From Chrysemys picta bellii (taxonomy: Eukaryota > Chordata > Testudines > Emydidae), in assembly GCF_011386835.1 (NCBI RefSeq), contig NC_088800.1, positions 54,093,439-54,157,438 of the forward strand: 64,000 nucleotides of DNA. Direction: 5' to 3'. Under the pieces are notes generated by a model. That model had not been told where the DNA came from, ran no database searches, and was given only the letters and a program-made list of their open reading frames with translations. Of this stretch, positions 1 through 10,953 are shown piece after piece. Every line of letters starts with the position of its first letter. Positions within the stretch are counted from its first letter, which is position 1. The position numbers and the translations under genes are program-made.

Positions 1-701
1 CACAGATCTCTTCAGCTCAGAGGCAGATGTGGTCTTGGGAAAGATGGAAGTCCATGGCTTGAATCTGTCTGTTTTCCACAGGAAATCTTCAGTTAGATTC
101 CATAAGGAACACCTAACAGCAGTCCTCTTCAGGAGCTGGCTGCCTGCAGAGGTCCAGACCATTTAAGAAGCCCTTCTGATCCAATCAGAAGACAAGTCTT
201 GTTCTTTGGCCTCAGGTCCTGGTGGCACCAGAGGACTTCAGACCAGTCATGGGACATTGAGTCCTCATGCTTTGTTTTACCCCTTCCTTTGTGGACCATT
301 CCCAGTATTTTCAGGACTGGCAAGACATTTCTTCAGACTGCTGGTTCCTAGCGCTTATGGAATGCAGGAAGCCATGCTAATAGCCAAGCCCTCCTGTTCA
401 AGGATCCCGCTTACACAAAAGTGGGAGCCGTAAAAGGAGTACAGGAACCCTAGCAGGGAAACAGCTTGAGTCCCAGTATCCTTATTCGCAAAAGAAACTG
501 AGGCCTGCACCATATTCTAGACCTCAATGCATAGGACAAATACCCAAGGAAATCCAATCCTGCTTTGTTTTTCTGGGGAGTGTAATTCCTGCTCTCAGCC
601 CTTAGGACTGGTTGAGGGAGGGCCCTAAACCTTAGTGATTTTATTTCCATATCTCAAGGCGAAAGTCCAGGAAGCCCCTCAGATTCGTGATGTGTAACTA
701 C

Positions 702-876
702 CAACATAAGAAAGGCCATACTGGGTCAGATCAAAGGTCCATCTAGCCCAGTATCCTGTCTACCGACAGTGGCCAATGCCAGGTGCCCCAGAGGGAGTGA
801 ACCTAACAGGCAATGATCAAGTGATCTCTCTCCTGCCATCCATCTCCATCCTCTGACAGACAGAGGCTAGGGGTGG
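702..876. repeat. CR1-type dispersed repeat fragment
   Basis: The segment beginning CATAAGAAAGGCCATACTGG and running through CCAGTATCCTGTCTACCGAC matches, from memory, a very common turtle interspersed repeat usually grouped with CR1 LINE 3' ends. No coding remnant or target duplication was identified. The family is recognised by sequence memory only. Confidence 0.5.
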
Positions 877-982
877 TTGGCATCCCCAGGGCATTTAAGC
901 ACTTGGCTGTAGATGCAGCCTCTTTGTGTTGCCAAGACCTGCAGGGGTATCTGGAAGACTAACTTGTGAAGAGGCAGCGTCA

Positions 983-1145
983 GTCAGTGGATATGGCCCT
1001 GGAGTGGGAGTCAGTAGACTTGGGTTCCAAACCCTACTCTGCCATTCACCTGCTCCCTTGGGCAAGTCACTTCACCTCTGCCTTAGTTTGGGGTAATGCT
1101 ACTTGCCTTTCAATGTAAGGCACTTTGAGATCTCTAAGTGAAATG
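983..1145 (+). repeat. MIR-like tRNA-derived SINE fragment
   Basis: It has the order typical of MIR/CORE-SINEs: a degenerate tRNA-like part (TGGGTTCCAAACCC resembles a B box), then a CTTGGGCAAGTCACTTCACC core, then a CTTTGAGATCTCTAAGTGAAA tail. It is old and diverged. Confidence 0.65.
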
Positions 1146-2458
1146 TTCTACATACACCTTTACCCCACTTAACCACACTCTAACGGCGGCGGTGTCCATG
1201 CCCTGGGGGAGACTGTCTCTCTCTGCAGATCTGAGACAGACAAATCTACCACGATCCCAACTTGGGCTTGACCTTCCTGGGAGTCTCCCTAGATTCCAGA
1301 AAGGCTCTAGTTGCCTTCCTCTAGGATGTCATCCAGGCCAGTGAGCTAGCCACACCCAGGGTAGAAGGTCCAGTGTAAGTTCTGAGTTCTAGGCCTGGCA
1401 GCCTGCACAAACCCCCTTTCCCAGTGTCATGGCTGCAGGGGTGACAGCCTTGTGTGCCCACCAAGCACTCACCGCGTGGACGTGATCATTCCCCTTTGGC
1501 GTCTCGGATGCTCTCAACTCTAGTGGACGCTGCCACAGAACGTCTTGCAGGGGTGTCCTGCTCGTCAGGTGATGCGGAGGATACTTCCAGTCTAGTCTGA
1601 GAGCACTTCAATCCATCATCACCAGTGACACGAGTCCTAAAGCATGGCTCATCCTGAGCAGTCACTCAGACTCTGGGGCTTGTCTTGAATCTGCAGGTGG
1701 GGTCACCAGGAAGTGCACTTGTTTAGTACACATCAGAACAAGCATCCCAAAACCTACCTGAGAGCAGGCAGTGATCCCCAGTATGGATCGGATCCCTTTT
1801 ACGCTTGCTTAAATTTTCCTGCTTCCTCTCCTCCCTGAATACTGAGTAAGACTTGTCAGGACAGAGCCAGAGTGATTGTCACTGCCCCAGCATGGGTGAG
1901 GAAGAAGTGATTTTCCATTCTCGGAGCTTATGGCTCTGTCCAAATGCCATCCATTCACTCCTCCCTCTTCAAGTCAAGATCTCTTATCCCAGCTGGGTAG
2001 TGCATCCAGACCTTGCAGCATGTTGGATCTCTGAGGTCAGGTGGACCTGTGCTTCCCTCAGGAGATCAGGGTAGTGCTGTTAGATTCCAGAAAGCCGCCT
2101 GCTCGGAAAGTACCAAATGGAGCTAGGTGCTCAAGGTCAAGGCCTTGACTTTTTCTTGTCTGTTTTGGACTTCTCCTGTCTTTGCAGTTGCCAGGGTTAG
2201 CTTTGACAACACGAAAAGCTTCCTTGGTTGCTATTCCTGCCTCCTGTATTTCTGTGAAAGGGACCTCCCAGTTTTCCCTCCCCTAGTGAAACCATTAGAT
2301 GTTCTTGTGAACTTTACCCTTCGCTCAGGGGCCTGCTGTTCCATGGAGCTTGAACGTGGGGTTATCCAAATTGCCTTGGGTATCTCCCTGTCTATGCCCC
2401 TCACACTGAGGGGATTGGAGCTAAAATGCCTGCTGACCAATTCCCCTCTTCTGACATC

Positions 2459-2493
2459 CTCCCCCCCCCCCCTTCCCCCCCCCCCCCCCCCCA
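2459..2493. repeat. Poly-C low-complexity tract
   Basis: Two cytosine runs are separated by two thymines. The tract creates proline- or glycine-rich chance frames on both strands, and its length is likely unstable. Confidence 0.9.
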
Positions 2494-3385
2494 AAGACAT
2501 GGTGGTGGTTCAGCCTCATCCCAACTTCAGACAAACTGTGTTGGACTTTCATTATGGCCGTTGATTTCAGTCAGTCGCTACTGCCTGTCTCCCCCAAAGC
2601 CAGCCTTGTGCTGGGGTGTGTGTGAATTTGTGGATTAAGAGCTGGTAGCTGCTGCTCAGAACTAAGCAGTGTGGAAAGCCAAACTGGTTTGATCTGTGGC
2701 CTCTGGAGAAAAATCTGAGTCAAGCTAGGTCGTCCCGAAGGCAAAGTGGGTAAGAGTCTGCGTCCATTCCTGTGACAGGCCATCTTGAGCTGACTTGCTT
2801 AGCGTGATGGCAGCTCAGTGGTGTTTTCTGAAATTGTGCTGGGGCTGCTGTCAAACGCTGCAGCAAAACAGATGCTGCTTTCTGGGGCTGAGGTTTGGTC
2901 AAATTTCACCTGGCAGGGCTTCTCGGCCCATCTCGGCAGAGGTCACTGCTGGCTGCTCTCCTGCAGTGGGTATCTGTGAGAGGAGTCGTTGGGAAGGAAG
3001 GGATCAGTACAGCTACATGAGGACACTGTCCAGAAGTAACTCCTCTCCTTTGAGGTGGTCTCTGCGTGTCCCCTCCTCATCTCCCCTCAGCCTGGTGCTG
3101 CTGGAAGCCAGCTAGATCTGGCTATCTTGCTGGATTTCCGATTGCAGGACACATTCACGTGTGGCAGAATTGAAGATGACTTTTTTAATGGAAGTTTATG
3201 CCCCTTGTGCTTCTGAAGATAAATGTCCAGACGTGAACCAATGCAGAAATTCCTGAGTCTGCAGCCATCCTGAAACAGTAGCTGGGGGAAGTAACTCTCC
3301 CAACACCCCTTTGTCTCATTGGATGTTACCTCAGGCTGATGCATTGATGTAAGCAGCACTGATTTTATTAAGAACAGGAGCCTAA

Positions 3386-3568
3386 CACTGGGAGAATGAC
3401 CTGTCTGGTCATTCAGTGACAGACCTGCGGGTGGCGATATTACAACAGAAAAACTTCAAAAACAGACTCCAACGAGAGACTGCTGAGCTGGAATTGATAT
3501 GCAAACTAGACACAATCAACTCTGGATTGAATAAGGACTGGGAATGGCTGAGCCATTACAAACATTGA
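3386..3568 (+). pseudogene. C-terminal remnant of Penelope-like protein (GIY-YIG-type tail)
   Basis: A frame without a start codon opens after a stop at 3383 and ends at TGA 3566-3568. It contains arginine- and glutamate-rich helix-like sequence (RLQRETAELELICKLDT) followed by GLNKDWEWLSHY. In GIY-YIG endonucleases of Penelope-like elements an E-x-x-L-I/W-I...L-x-T...GLN pattern closes the domain, which fits. The catalytic GIY and YIG parts are missing through 5' truncation, so no activity is possible. The family call is by motif resemblance only. Confidence 0.5.
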
Positions 3569-3763
3569 ATCTATCTCCCCTTGTAAGTATTCTCACACTT
3601 CTTATCAAACTGTCTGTACTGGGCTATCTTGATTATCACTTCAAAAGTTTTTTTTCTCTTACTTAATTGGCCTCTCAGAGTTGGTAAGACAACTCCCACC
3701 TGTTTATGCTCTCTGTATGTGTGTGTATATATCTCCTCAATATATGTTCCATTCTATATGCAT

Positions 3764-3801
3764 CCGAAGAAGTGGGCTGTAGTCCACGAAAGCTTATGCT
3801 C
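3764..3801 (+). ncRNA. Hammerhead-ribozyme-like motif, one core base altered
   Basis: The layout is CCGAAGA (hammerhead core CUGANGA with U4 changed to C), one extra A, a 6-bp stem (3772-3777 with 3782-3787, one G-T wobble, TGTA loop), then GAAA (3788-3791). A minimal stem III follows: GC, TTAT loop, GC, with U before the cytosine at 3801. The changed core base and the extra A argue against activity. Confidence 0.45.
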
Positions 3802-5248
3802 TAATAAATTTGTTAGTCTCTAAGGTGCCACAAGTACTCCTGTTCTTTTTGCGGATACAGACTAACACGGCTGCTACTCTGAAAACTGATTTTATTGCAG
3901 ATCCTCTACCCAATGGAATGGATAGGGGCTGGACTGTGCTGCTCCTCTTTGTGCCCAAAGGGGGCAGTGAGCCCTCGGCGGAGGGGTAGGCTCAGCTGGG
4001 AGGGAAGTGTGATCCTAGAGCAAGGGGCTTGGTGTCAATACTTATGCAGGCTGGTTAGCGCCTCAAACGAGAGCCCTCCCTGTGCCCATGGCCTTCAGAC
4101 CCCAAGAACCAGCACTGGAGGGCTGGGGTGGGGGGCAGAATCATTCTGAAATCTGAACCGAATAGTTTGGTATTTAGGGGAAATTGGTGATGAACTTCAG
4201 TGCTGGTGACTGGCTTGTCTTGGTGAGGTTCTCAAAGTGCTCTTAGCCATGCAAAGGGTTAGAATCTGTGTGAAGGCTGGGCTTTGCCTCCACAATTCTG
4301 GACTCCCCAGACTAGGTGGTGGGGATAGCATGGACATGGCCCACCGTAAAGGTCTGAGCTCAGCCAAACCTACTACGATAGCACCCTGGATTTCTAAGGC
4401 TGCCAGCCGTGCGAGCCCTGAGAAGGATGTGTGGGGTCAGACGTTTCCTCCAGCTCCGAAGAGTTCAAGGGAATGACAGAGTTGTGGACTCATTTCAGCC
4501 CTCTCCCCTGGCTGGGGGTGTAGTGAATTACCTCTTTTGTCTCCAAATGCCTGGACTCAGATCTCATCTCTAATAACAGCAGAATGAATCTCACCCAGCT
4601 CCCAAAGCCGCCTCTCTGATTTGGCGCCATGTGGACTGGAATGGAAGGGGGGCTGCGGGTCGGGATTGAGGGACATTGGCAAGTCTGCTTGCATCATTTG
4701 CCTGCCTCAGTTTATCAATCCTTCAGCCTTCCCCTACAGTATGATCCTGTAACCTTTATTTTTGGATTGTCCCTGGAGGCATCCAGAGGGCAGCGACCCT
4801 GCTCAGGAGTATGGCAGAGTTGACAGACTGGTTGGCATTGCAGTGTCCTCATCTGGTGCAGGCTGGTGGGCGGCCAGCAGAGTGCCTGGCTGGAGACCCC
4901 AGCTGTGCCCTCTGGGGACTTGCCAGAACTGTTCTCTTGGCTCAGTCCACAGAGAGCTTGTGGCTGAGCTCCTACCCGTGGGCGCAGAGGGCGAGCCCTT
5001 GTGAAGGGGGAAGGGCAGGGGTGTGCATGGCAGGCTCCTCCCCACAAAGCCGGCTGTCGACTGGGTATTTCCTGGGCATGGAGCCCACGTGTTGGCTCCA
5101 TTCCCTTTGTTGGGGTGCTGTGACCTGTCCCCCTTCGGGGTGCTCCTCCCCCTTCCTGCACCCTGGAACTCATGGGCACTGGATTCACCTGCGCTGGAGG
5201 CGTTGCTGGGCAGCTTCCATACTCAATGGCGTCTCTTTCTCTCCCCAG

Positions 5249-5407
5249 CTCCTGCCGGCACACGGTCCCCCAGCACCCACCCATCATCCCACTGTGATTG
5301 TACCAGCGCCGCCTCCTTCCCATCATGTTACCGTGGTAACCATGGGCCCATCCTCCGTAATCAACACAGTGTCTACATCCAGGCAAAACCTGGACACCAT
5401 TGTTCAG
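5249..5407 (+). CDS. TFAP4: TFAP4 (transcription factor AP-4), penultimate coding exon
   Basis: This is a 159-bp exon of 53 codons in phase 0, bounded by ctccccAG and GTatgg splice sites. TFAP4 is a nuclear bHLH-leucine-zipper protein that binds E-boxes of the CAGCTG type as a homodimer and regulates cell-cycle and developmental genes. This exon lies C-terminal to the DNA-binding and zipper regions and encodes the proline/histidine-rich stretch HHPTVIVPAPPPSHH followed by VVTMGPSSVIN and TSRQNLDTIVQ, which I recognise as the conserved TFAP4 C-terminal region. Compared with my memory of the mammalian protein, the N-terminal end here is a few residues longer and the proline run slightly shorter. 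It joins in frame to the exon at 6492. The bHLH exons are not in the window. Confidence 0.92.
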
Positions 5408-6491
5408 GTATGGGGAAAAAATATGGGAGGGAGGAAGCCGGAGGAACTTGAGGGTACCTGTCAGAAGAAGGGGAGAATTTTTAGGACAGGGCACCTTCCA
5501 AGGCCAGGATTGTCCTTGGTGGGGAGAATTTGAGGGCCCCTGGGGAAATGTCTGGGTTTCTCCCCATAACCCCAACACTGAGTGAACCTCAGTGGTTCTT
5601 GTGGCTGAGACTCCCATGGGCTCAGGCTTGGAGATGGGGTTGCTTAGGAGAGAGCCGTCTGAAGAGCTTCAGATCTTGCTGTTCCAACCCGGGATGTGTG
5701 GGCAGCATCCCACCTGCGCTAGGCCCTGGGAGAGCAGCAGCGCTTCCGGGAGAGAAGCGGCACCTCCAGTTCTCTTCTACACTGTCTCGGGAGGTCTGCC
5801 CTGCAGTGGGAGGCATGATTGCAGCAGGTGGAGGTATACCTGAGAGCTTTAATCCAGCTGGCTCAAGCAGCATGGGCTTCAGCCTGAGTTAGCTGCTCAA
5901 GTACGGTCTGTGCTGCTGCAGCAGCTTCCCTGCTCCAGTAACCGAGCGAGCTAGATCAGAGCTAGCTTGGGTACATGCGCATGAGCTGCGGTCATACCCC
6001 ATGATTGCAGCATAACTACGTACCCCCGAAGGGTCTGCAAATCCAGCTGTGTGTCCGGTGAGCTGCCCGTGTGATGCTGATGAGTGCTGGGGGGTAGCTA
6101 AGGGCTGCTGTGCACTGGTCAGGCTGGATATCCCAGCCACTCCCTAGCATGGTTCAGTTTTGCAGAGGAGGTGGGAACCAGACTGTTGGCATGTCTGACC
6201 TGGGATGCACATGTCTCCATCCAAAGTACCCAAGGATGGGGCTAGATCATTGGCGCTGCAAAGCAGAGTAGTGGCTAATGTTGTTGGGGACCCAGCCCAG
6301 AACTAGTAGGGGAGGAGAGTGGTAGCAGCCTCTCTGGAGGAGACCCCTCCAGAGAACACAGGCACCAGAAGATACAGGCATAACTGGGTGGGTTCTTCTC
6401 CTGATGCTCTTCTCCCTGCCTCCCCCAGGATGTAAGCCCCTGTGGCCAGGGTTCCCTCTCCACTCCCCTCACTGTTCCTTCCCCTTGGCAG
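5408..6491 (+). other. TFAP4: TFAP4 last intron
   Basis: A 1084-bp phase-0 intron with donor GTATGG at 5408 and acceptor cttggcAG ending at 6491. I recognise no repeat or conserved non-coding element in it. Open frames here (for example 5530-5892) have no support. Confidence 0.85.
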
Positions 6492-6686
6492 GCAATTCAG
6501 CACATTGAAGGGACGCAGGAAAAGCAGCTGCAGGAGGAGGAGCAGAGGCGTGCAGTCATCGTGACGCCTGTCCGGGCGTGCCTGGAGCCCTCCAATTCTG
6601 ACACCGCCTCCGACACAGAGGGAGATGACAGTGACTCCATGGATCAGAGCAAGGAAGATCCCTCAGGGGAGGGGGAGCTGCCCTGA
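6492..6686 (+). CDS. TFAP4: TFAP4, terminal coding exon and stop
   Basis: It has 64 codons plus TGA (6684-6686). It opens with AIQHIEGTQEKQ and a glutamate/glutamine-rich helix, continues with RRAVIVTPVR, and ends in an acidic serine-rich tail (SDTASDTEGDDSDSMDQSKE...GEGELP). This is the characteristic conserved TFAP4 C-terminus. The acidic tail is the expected length, with no frame break, so the gene appears intact. Together the two exons encode the last 117 residues of a protein of about 340. The reading frame is continuous with the previous exon across a phase-0 junction. Confidence 0.95.
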   Translation, partial: AIQHIEGTQEKQLQEEEQRRAVIVTPVRACLEPSNSDTASDTEGDDSDSMDQSKEDPSGEGELP

Positions 6687-8027
6687 CACCCCCAGCCAGT
6701 AGCAGGGAAAGGGGTGGGACCGGGGGATGGGAATGTCAGAGAATATGCTGAAATTTTTAAAAAATACAATGCGATTTGGGTCTCTTTTATGACCTTTTTC
6801 AATACTGTAAATCGGAGCGCTAGAACCAGATACGCTGAAAGTTCATGCTGCAGTTGAAAGCAAACCAGGGGGAGGGAGGGGGGTGCTGTGTCAGTGAACC
6901 AGCACTGGGGGAGGGAGGGGAGCTGTTTTTAACTAGAGATGGGCCAAAACTGGAACCCAGGATCTGAACTCAGATGAACTGTTTTGGGGTTCGGGTAACT
7001 GGGACCTGGAACCAAATCGCTTGTGGTTTTGTAAAACTCAAACCCACCTTACAGTAATTTTGCAAAACTAGTCCCGGCTTTATCCAGCACTGGTGCAATG
7101 GATGGCGTGGCTGGTGCACGGGCGCTGGGCTGTTCATGGGCCGGCCTGAGTTCTTGTTTCTTGTTTGTTGGTAGTTTCTCTATTTTAAAAAAAGGAAAAA
7201 AAGAAAAAAAAAATGTAAGGGACACCATCAACTGAAGTCCCATGGCACAGAGCGCATCTCCTGCTCTCAAGCCGACTAGTGGAGAATAGAGAGGAATGTG
7301 TTGAGGTTACTTGGCACGTTTGACGATGCTCTGTGTGTGGTCAGTTTCACTACTTCTCCTGCATCACTGGGCACTTCCCCTGAAAGAACCCCCACAAATG
7401 GCAACAGGGGTGAGAAAACACTTTTTAAAACAGAAAGATGGGATTGTAAGGCCACTGGAAACGTGTGGGGGGTTGGAGAGCAGGTGTAGTACTTGAAAGG
7501 ACTCTGAACTCGCTTAAAAATTGACTGACTAGATTTCAGTTTGGTGGTGTTGCTTTAGATTAAAAAAAAATCCCAACCCTACAAACCCACATCATTTCCA
7601 GCCCCGATGGCAGGAGATGCTCAACAAGCCGATATCAACTTCACATTCTTTATTTTTCCTTTGTTTCCTCCTAAAGCACTTAATCCATTTTGTGGGGTCT
7701 GCCCAGTCAGAAGAGCTGTTCTGTGATTGTGTCGCTTTTGTTTCTTTTTTCTGTTGTGTTTTGATTTCCTTTCTCCCTTACCTTGCCCCCTTCCTGTTTG
7801 GCTGTAGGTTTAGGCCAGTGTTGTGTAGAGCCTTGTGGGTATTTGGTAGGTTCCTCCCCGGCCACAACTGTTTCTCTCTGTTTTTCTTTCATTTTTTGTA
7901 TTTTTTTTTACGATTTTCAGGTCTTTGTGTTCATCGAGAAGCTATTATATTTTGTTAAGAAAGTGGAAAAAAAAAAAGGCTTGTGCCTTTGTAAAGAAAC
8001 AAAATAAAGTTTGTACTTTGTTTTTTA
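6687..8027 (+). other. TFAP4: TFAP4 3' untranslated region
   Basis: It runs from the stop codon to just after the AATAAA at 8003-8008, about 1.3 kb. It is T-rich in its second half (7630-7990), with several poly-T and poly-A runs typical of a 3' UTR. I identified no transposon in it. The exact cleavage site, probably 8020-8030, is inferred. Confidence 0.8.
8003..8008 (+). terminator. TFAP4: Polyadenylation signal AATAAA of TFAP4
   Basis: A canonical hexamer followed 15-30 nt downstream by a GT/T-rich stretch (TTTGTACTTTGTTTTTTAG), the usual downstream element. It is the best terminal signal after the TFAP4 stop codon. Confidence 0.85.
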
Positions 8028-10149
8028 GAATCTCTGCCTAGTGTAAAATCTGTGGGCTATGCACAAGCTATGTAAACACAGTTGATGGACGACGACTGTC
8101 TCCCAGAGCGGGCTCCAGTCCCACAGCTGGTGCCTAGAACACCATGGCATCTTCTACACTACACATATCCCACCACCAGCCCAGGGAATGCATCTGGCCA
8201 CCTCGCCACTCGTTCAACCTTTGCAGAATTTTGACTTCCCCTTGCCATGAGCCTCTAGCCTGAATGGCTGTGAAGAAAACCTTTTGAAATGGGAATCCAC
8301 TAAACTGATAGTATTGTTACCTGAGTCTGCAGCCAGCCTGAAACCCTGGCTCCAGAAGCTGTGAACTCCACCTCCACTCGTAATCTAAATGGTGTGTTAA
8401 TGCTAAGCGCAATCATTTTCTGTGCCAGTGGTAACTATTCAGGTGCTGATCACTTAAGCAGGTGAGATGAGAAGGGTTAAGAATGAAATGCAGAAGTAGG
8501 AGAGCCACAGGCAGGGAATTGGGGGAGAGGATAAGGAATGGAGAGAACCCAAGGGTAAAACTAATACAGACTGAGTAATGCGGTGTTCAAGTACTCCCCA
8601 AATAGGTCCAACTCCTTAGCTGCTGTAAATCAGCATCATTCTATTGACTTCAGTGGGGCTACACCAGTTTAAACCTACTGAGGATCTGGCCTATAATACC
8701 TAATAGCTAAGCTTCATTATTTCACAACGGCCATGATATTCTATCCCTTAATTTTGTACCAGCTCCCGCCAGGGCTGGTGCAAGGAAGTTTCGTGCCCTA
8801 GGCAAAACTTCCTCCTTGCGCCACGCCCCCCGCACCTCCACAGCAGCTAACCCTGCCCGGGGTTCCTGGAACCTTGGGGGACACCCAAATAAGCTGCATT
8901 TCTAAATGCATTAACCCCCCCTCATCCCCTGCAGCGATTTATGTGAAATGAGTAAGGGTCACAAATCATTCAATCAAAGAACCTCCTCTGTCTTTGGGTT
9001 TTGCACAGCTGCACATCACTGATGCCTACTGCACACAATAGATTAGCAATAGCAAAGTCCCTAGTGAACTCTTTGGCTCGTTGCCCCCTGTGGGGGTTAG
9101 TGGAAGCCCTGCTTGGGGTATGCTCTCACTTTTTGATGGGGAGGAGGGGGAGAAGTGGTTATGGTGACAGGAAGTTTTCAAGTGACCAGCCACCACACCC
9201 ACCTTGTCTTTGGAAGTTCATTCTGCTAGATGCCCTTGACAGAATGCTTTGACTGCCTTTCACATACTTCAATCTGCATTACCCCAGCTTCTGCGTCTCC
9301 TGCTTCCATGGCCCCTTGCTTCGCGTAGGGCCCAGCACTGGGGTGCTGTAGAAATCCAGCGACCTGGCAGCAGCAACCAGATCAATACAGTGAGACCTAT
9401 GAATGTGGTGGTGGCGACTTAGTGGGAGTCTGCGAATGGCACTGAGAACAATGGTAGCAAGGTCATGATTTCCATCCATGGGGGATGGAGATTCCTGGGC
9501 CTCGGGTAGCAAGTCCTGGCAAAGCCCAGAGACATTCTAATAGTCCCACACTAGCTCTGACAAATGGCGTTCAGCTCCATTGTAGGCCATGGCTGAATCC
9601 TACTGGAGCGAGAGCCTGGCCTCAGCTCATCACTCTGAACCAGGGCACTGCGCCCCGTCCCAGTTTGGGAACTGCTGCGAGGCAGAGATCTGTAGATGTG
9701 TCCCTGAGCCAGTGGCTACCTGTCTACGATGCCAAAGGTTTGCCATGTGCACTCAGGCCCAGCTCTTGACTTGCAGCCAAGCAACCTGTGTCCAATGCCT
9801 GCCTCCACTTGCCTAGGGGCAGCACACAAACCAACCCCATTCAGGCATGTTGCACAGCATGAGGTGGTCGAAGGTAAGCAGCCCCTGGTCGTTGGGTTTG
9901 TCCAGGGCTTGGCACTTCAGAAGCCTTCCAGCAAGAGGCCCCTAGGTCATGGGATATTAATGGGCCCTGTCCAAGCTACCAAAAGTCCTTTATGAACCGC
10001 TCTGGTTCTCTTACATGGGAGGCTATTTTCCAGCCAGCTGGGACTCTCCCACTGAGTGAACTTCAGGCCCTAGTTCCTGACTGTCACTTTCTACCAGACT
10101 TACAAAGATGAGTGGATGTGGAACATAAGCCAGAATAAGGAAAGAACAG
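8028..10149. other. Intergenic DNA between TFAP4 and SRL, first part
   Basis: No gene is supported. The 8600-8700 segment resembles an old interspersed repeat with short inverted bits around CATTGACTTCAGTGG. A CAGGGC-type miniature-element fragment begins at 8770. I see nothing nameable between 8900 and 10149. Confidence 0.6.
8770..8880. repeat. hAT-like miniature element fragment (CAGGGCTGGTGC end)
   Basis: It starts CAGGGCTGGTGCAAGGAAG, then CGTGCCCTAGGCAAAACTTCC, a sequence I recognise as a common turtle repeat related to the CAGGGCCGGCTCC group at 33798 and 35758. The right end was not found, so it is probably truncated. Confidence 0.4.
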
Positions 10150-10617
10150 GTTCAAGAATATTTAGATGGTAGATGTATTCAAGTCACTAGAGCATGAGGA
10201 AATCCACCTAGGAACTAGCTGAAGCACTCTCCGAACCATTGGCTATTATCTTTGAGAAATTATGGATGCCCCAGAGGACTGGAGAAGGGCAAACATAGCT
10301 CCTGTCTTTAAAAAGGAGAACAAAGAGGACCTGGGGAATTATAGACCAGTCAGCCTGACTTCGATACCTGGAAAGATACTGGAACAAATTATTAAACAAT
10401 CAATTTATAAGTACCTAGAGGATCAGAAGGTAATAAGTAATTAACACAATTTGTCAAGAACAAATCATGCCAAACCAGCCTAAGTTCCTTCTTGACAGGG
10501 TTACTGGTCTAGTGGATGGGGAGAAAGCTGAAGATGTGATATACCTTGATTATTTGGAGTAAGGTTTTTGGCACAGTCCCATAGGCTGTTCTCATAAGCA
10601 AACTAGGGACATATGGT
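10150..10617 (+). pseudogene. CR1 LINE ORF2 fragment (reverse transcriptase)
   Basis: The frame at 10262-10444 reads PEDWRRANIAPVFKKENKED then GNYRPVSLTSIPGKILEQII, the conserved reverse-transcriptase start of CR1-type non-LTR retrotransposons (NYRPVSL motif). Stop codons follow and the frame shifts. Similarity continues as broken frames to about 10617. It is a dead fragment with no catalytic YxDD region and no 3' end. Confidence 0.85.
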
Positions 10618-10623
10618 TTAGAT

Positions 10624-10671
10624 CAGGGGTGTGCAAACATTTTGGCCCGAGGGCCAAAAGTGGGATGGTGT
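10624..10671. repeat. hAT-like miniature element end fragment
   Basis: CAGGGGTGTGCAAACATTTT followed by GGCCCGAGGGCCAAA resembles the start of a common amniote hAT miniature family. It is cut off against the next element. Confidence 0.4.
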
Positions 10672-10953
10672 GGGTTCATCATCATGTTCAGTTTCCTCAG
10701 GGAATGTTTGCAGCCACTGCCATGCCTCCACTGTGTCTCCTCCCTCCATTCGTGTTGCCTTGTAGAGTGTGAGGCTACATTAACAACAATGTGGTAACCC
10801 TTGAGGGCTCAGCTGAGTGTTAGTTCATCATTTAGCAGTAAGGCATTGTCTGGGAAATATTCCACCCTCTGACTCCACCACCTCAACCAAACTTCACAAT
10901 CATCATTGCTGTGTACAGTATTAAATTGTTTGTTCAATACACACACAAAGTTT
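10672..10953 (-). mobile_element. Mariner/Tigger-like element, part interrupted by the Gypsy insertion
   Basis: From memory of turtle repeats, this segment and 16845-17001 are two pieces of one element lying in reverse. The piece at 16845-17001 ends in GCGAGGAGTTACTGTA, an inverted-repeat end. The Gypsy element at 10954-16844 has split it. Family membership is by sequence memory; no transposase frame is present. Confidence 0.5.

Larger units (their letters stand above)
3370..3884 (+). mobile_element. Penelope-like retroelement, 5'-truncated copy with 12-bp TSD
   Basis: The copy is bounded by identical 12-bp flanks, ACTGATTTTATT, at 3358-3369 and 3885-3896. It holds the end of a protein frame, a 3' untranslated stretch, a hammerhead-like motif and a terminal block (AAATTTGTTAGTCTCTAAGG and onward) that I recognise as a frequent turtle repeat. 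Assignment to Penelope-like elements rests on the GIY-YIG-like tail and the ribozyme-like core. The alternative is an unclassified SINE/LINE 3' end. It sits in sense orientation in the TFAP4 intron. Confidence 0.65.
1..5248 (+). other. TFAP4: TFAP4 intron (3' portion), upstream exons outside window
   Basis: This stretch precedes the first recognisable TFAP4 exon and ends in a pyrimidine-rich tract plus AG at 5247-5248. I found no sequence resembling the bHLH, leucine-zipper or glutamine-rich exons of TFAP4, so those exons should lie left of the window. It contains a CR1-type repeat, a MIR-like SINE, a poly-C run and a Penelope-like insertion, listed separately. The rest (1-701, 1146-3357, 3897-5248) shows no feature I can name. 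Frames of up to 300 codons near 4715-5617 overlap on both strands and look like chance frames in GC-rich DNA. Confidence 0.75.

Noticed and set aside
2127..2564. A 145-codon frame with a proline run
   Set aside because: The run is caused by a poly-C tract; no homology, no splice or promoter support.
4811..5533. A 240-codon + strand frame starting MAELTDWL
   Set aside because: It reads the TFAP4 exon in a different frame from the true one and runs through the exon's splice sites.
4715..5617. A 300-codon frame on the minus strand across the TFAP4 exon
   Set aside because: It lies antisense to a real exon in GC-rich DNA, overlaps open frames on the other strand, and has no recognisable domain or splice logic.
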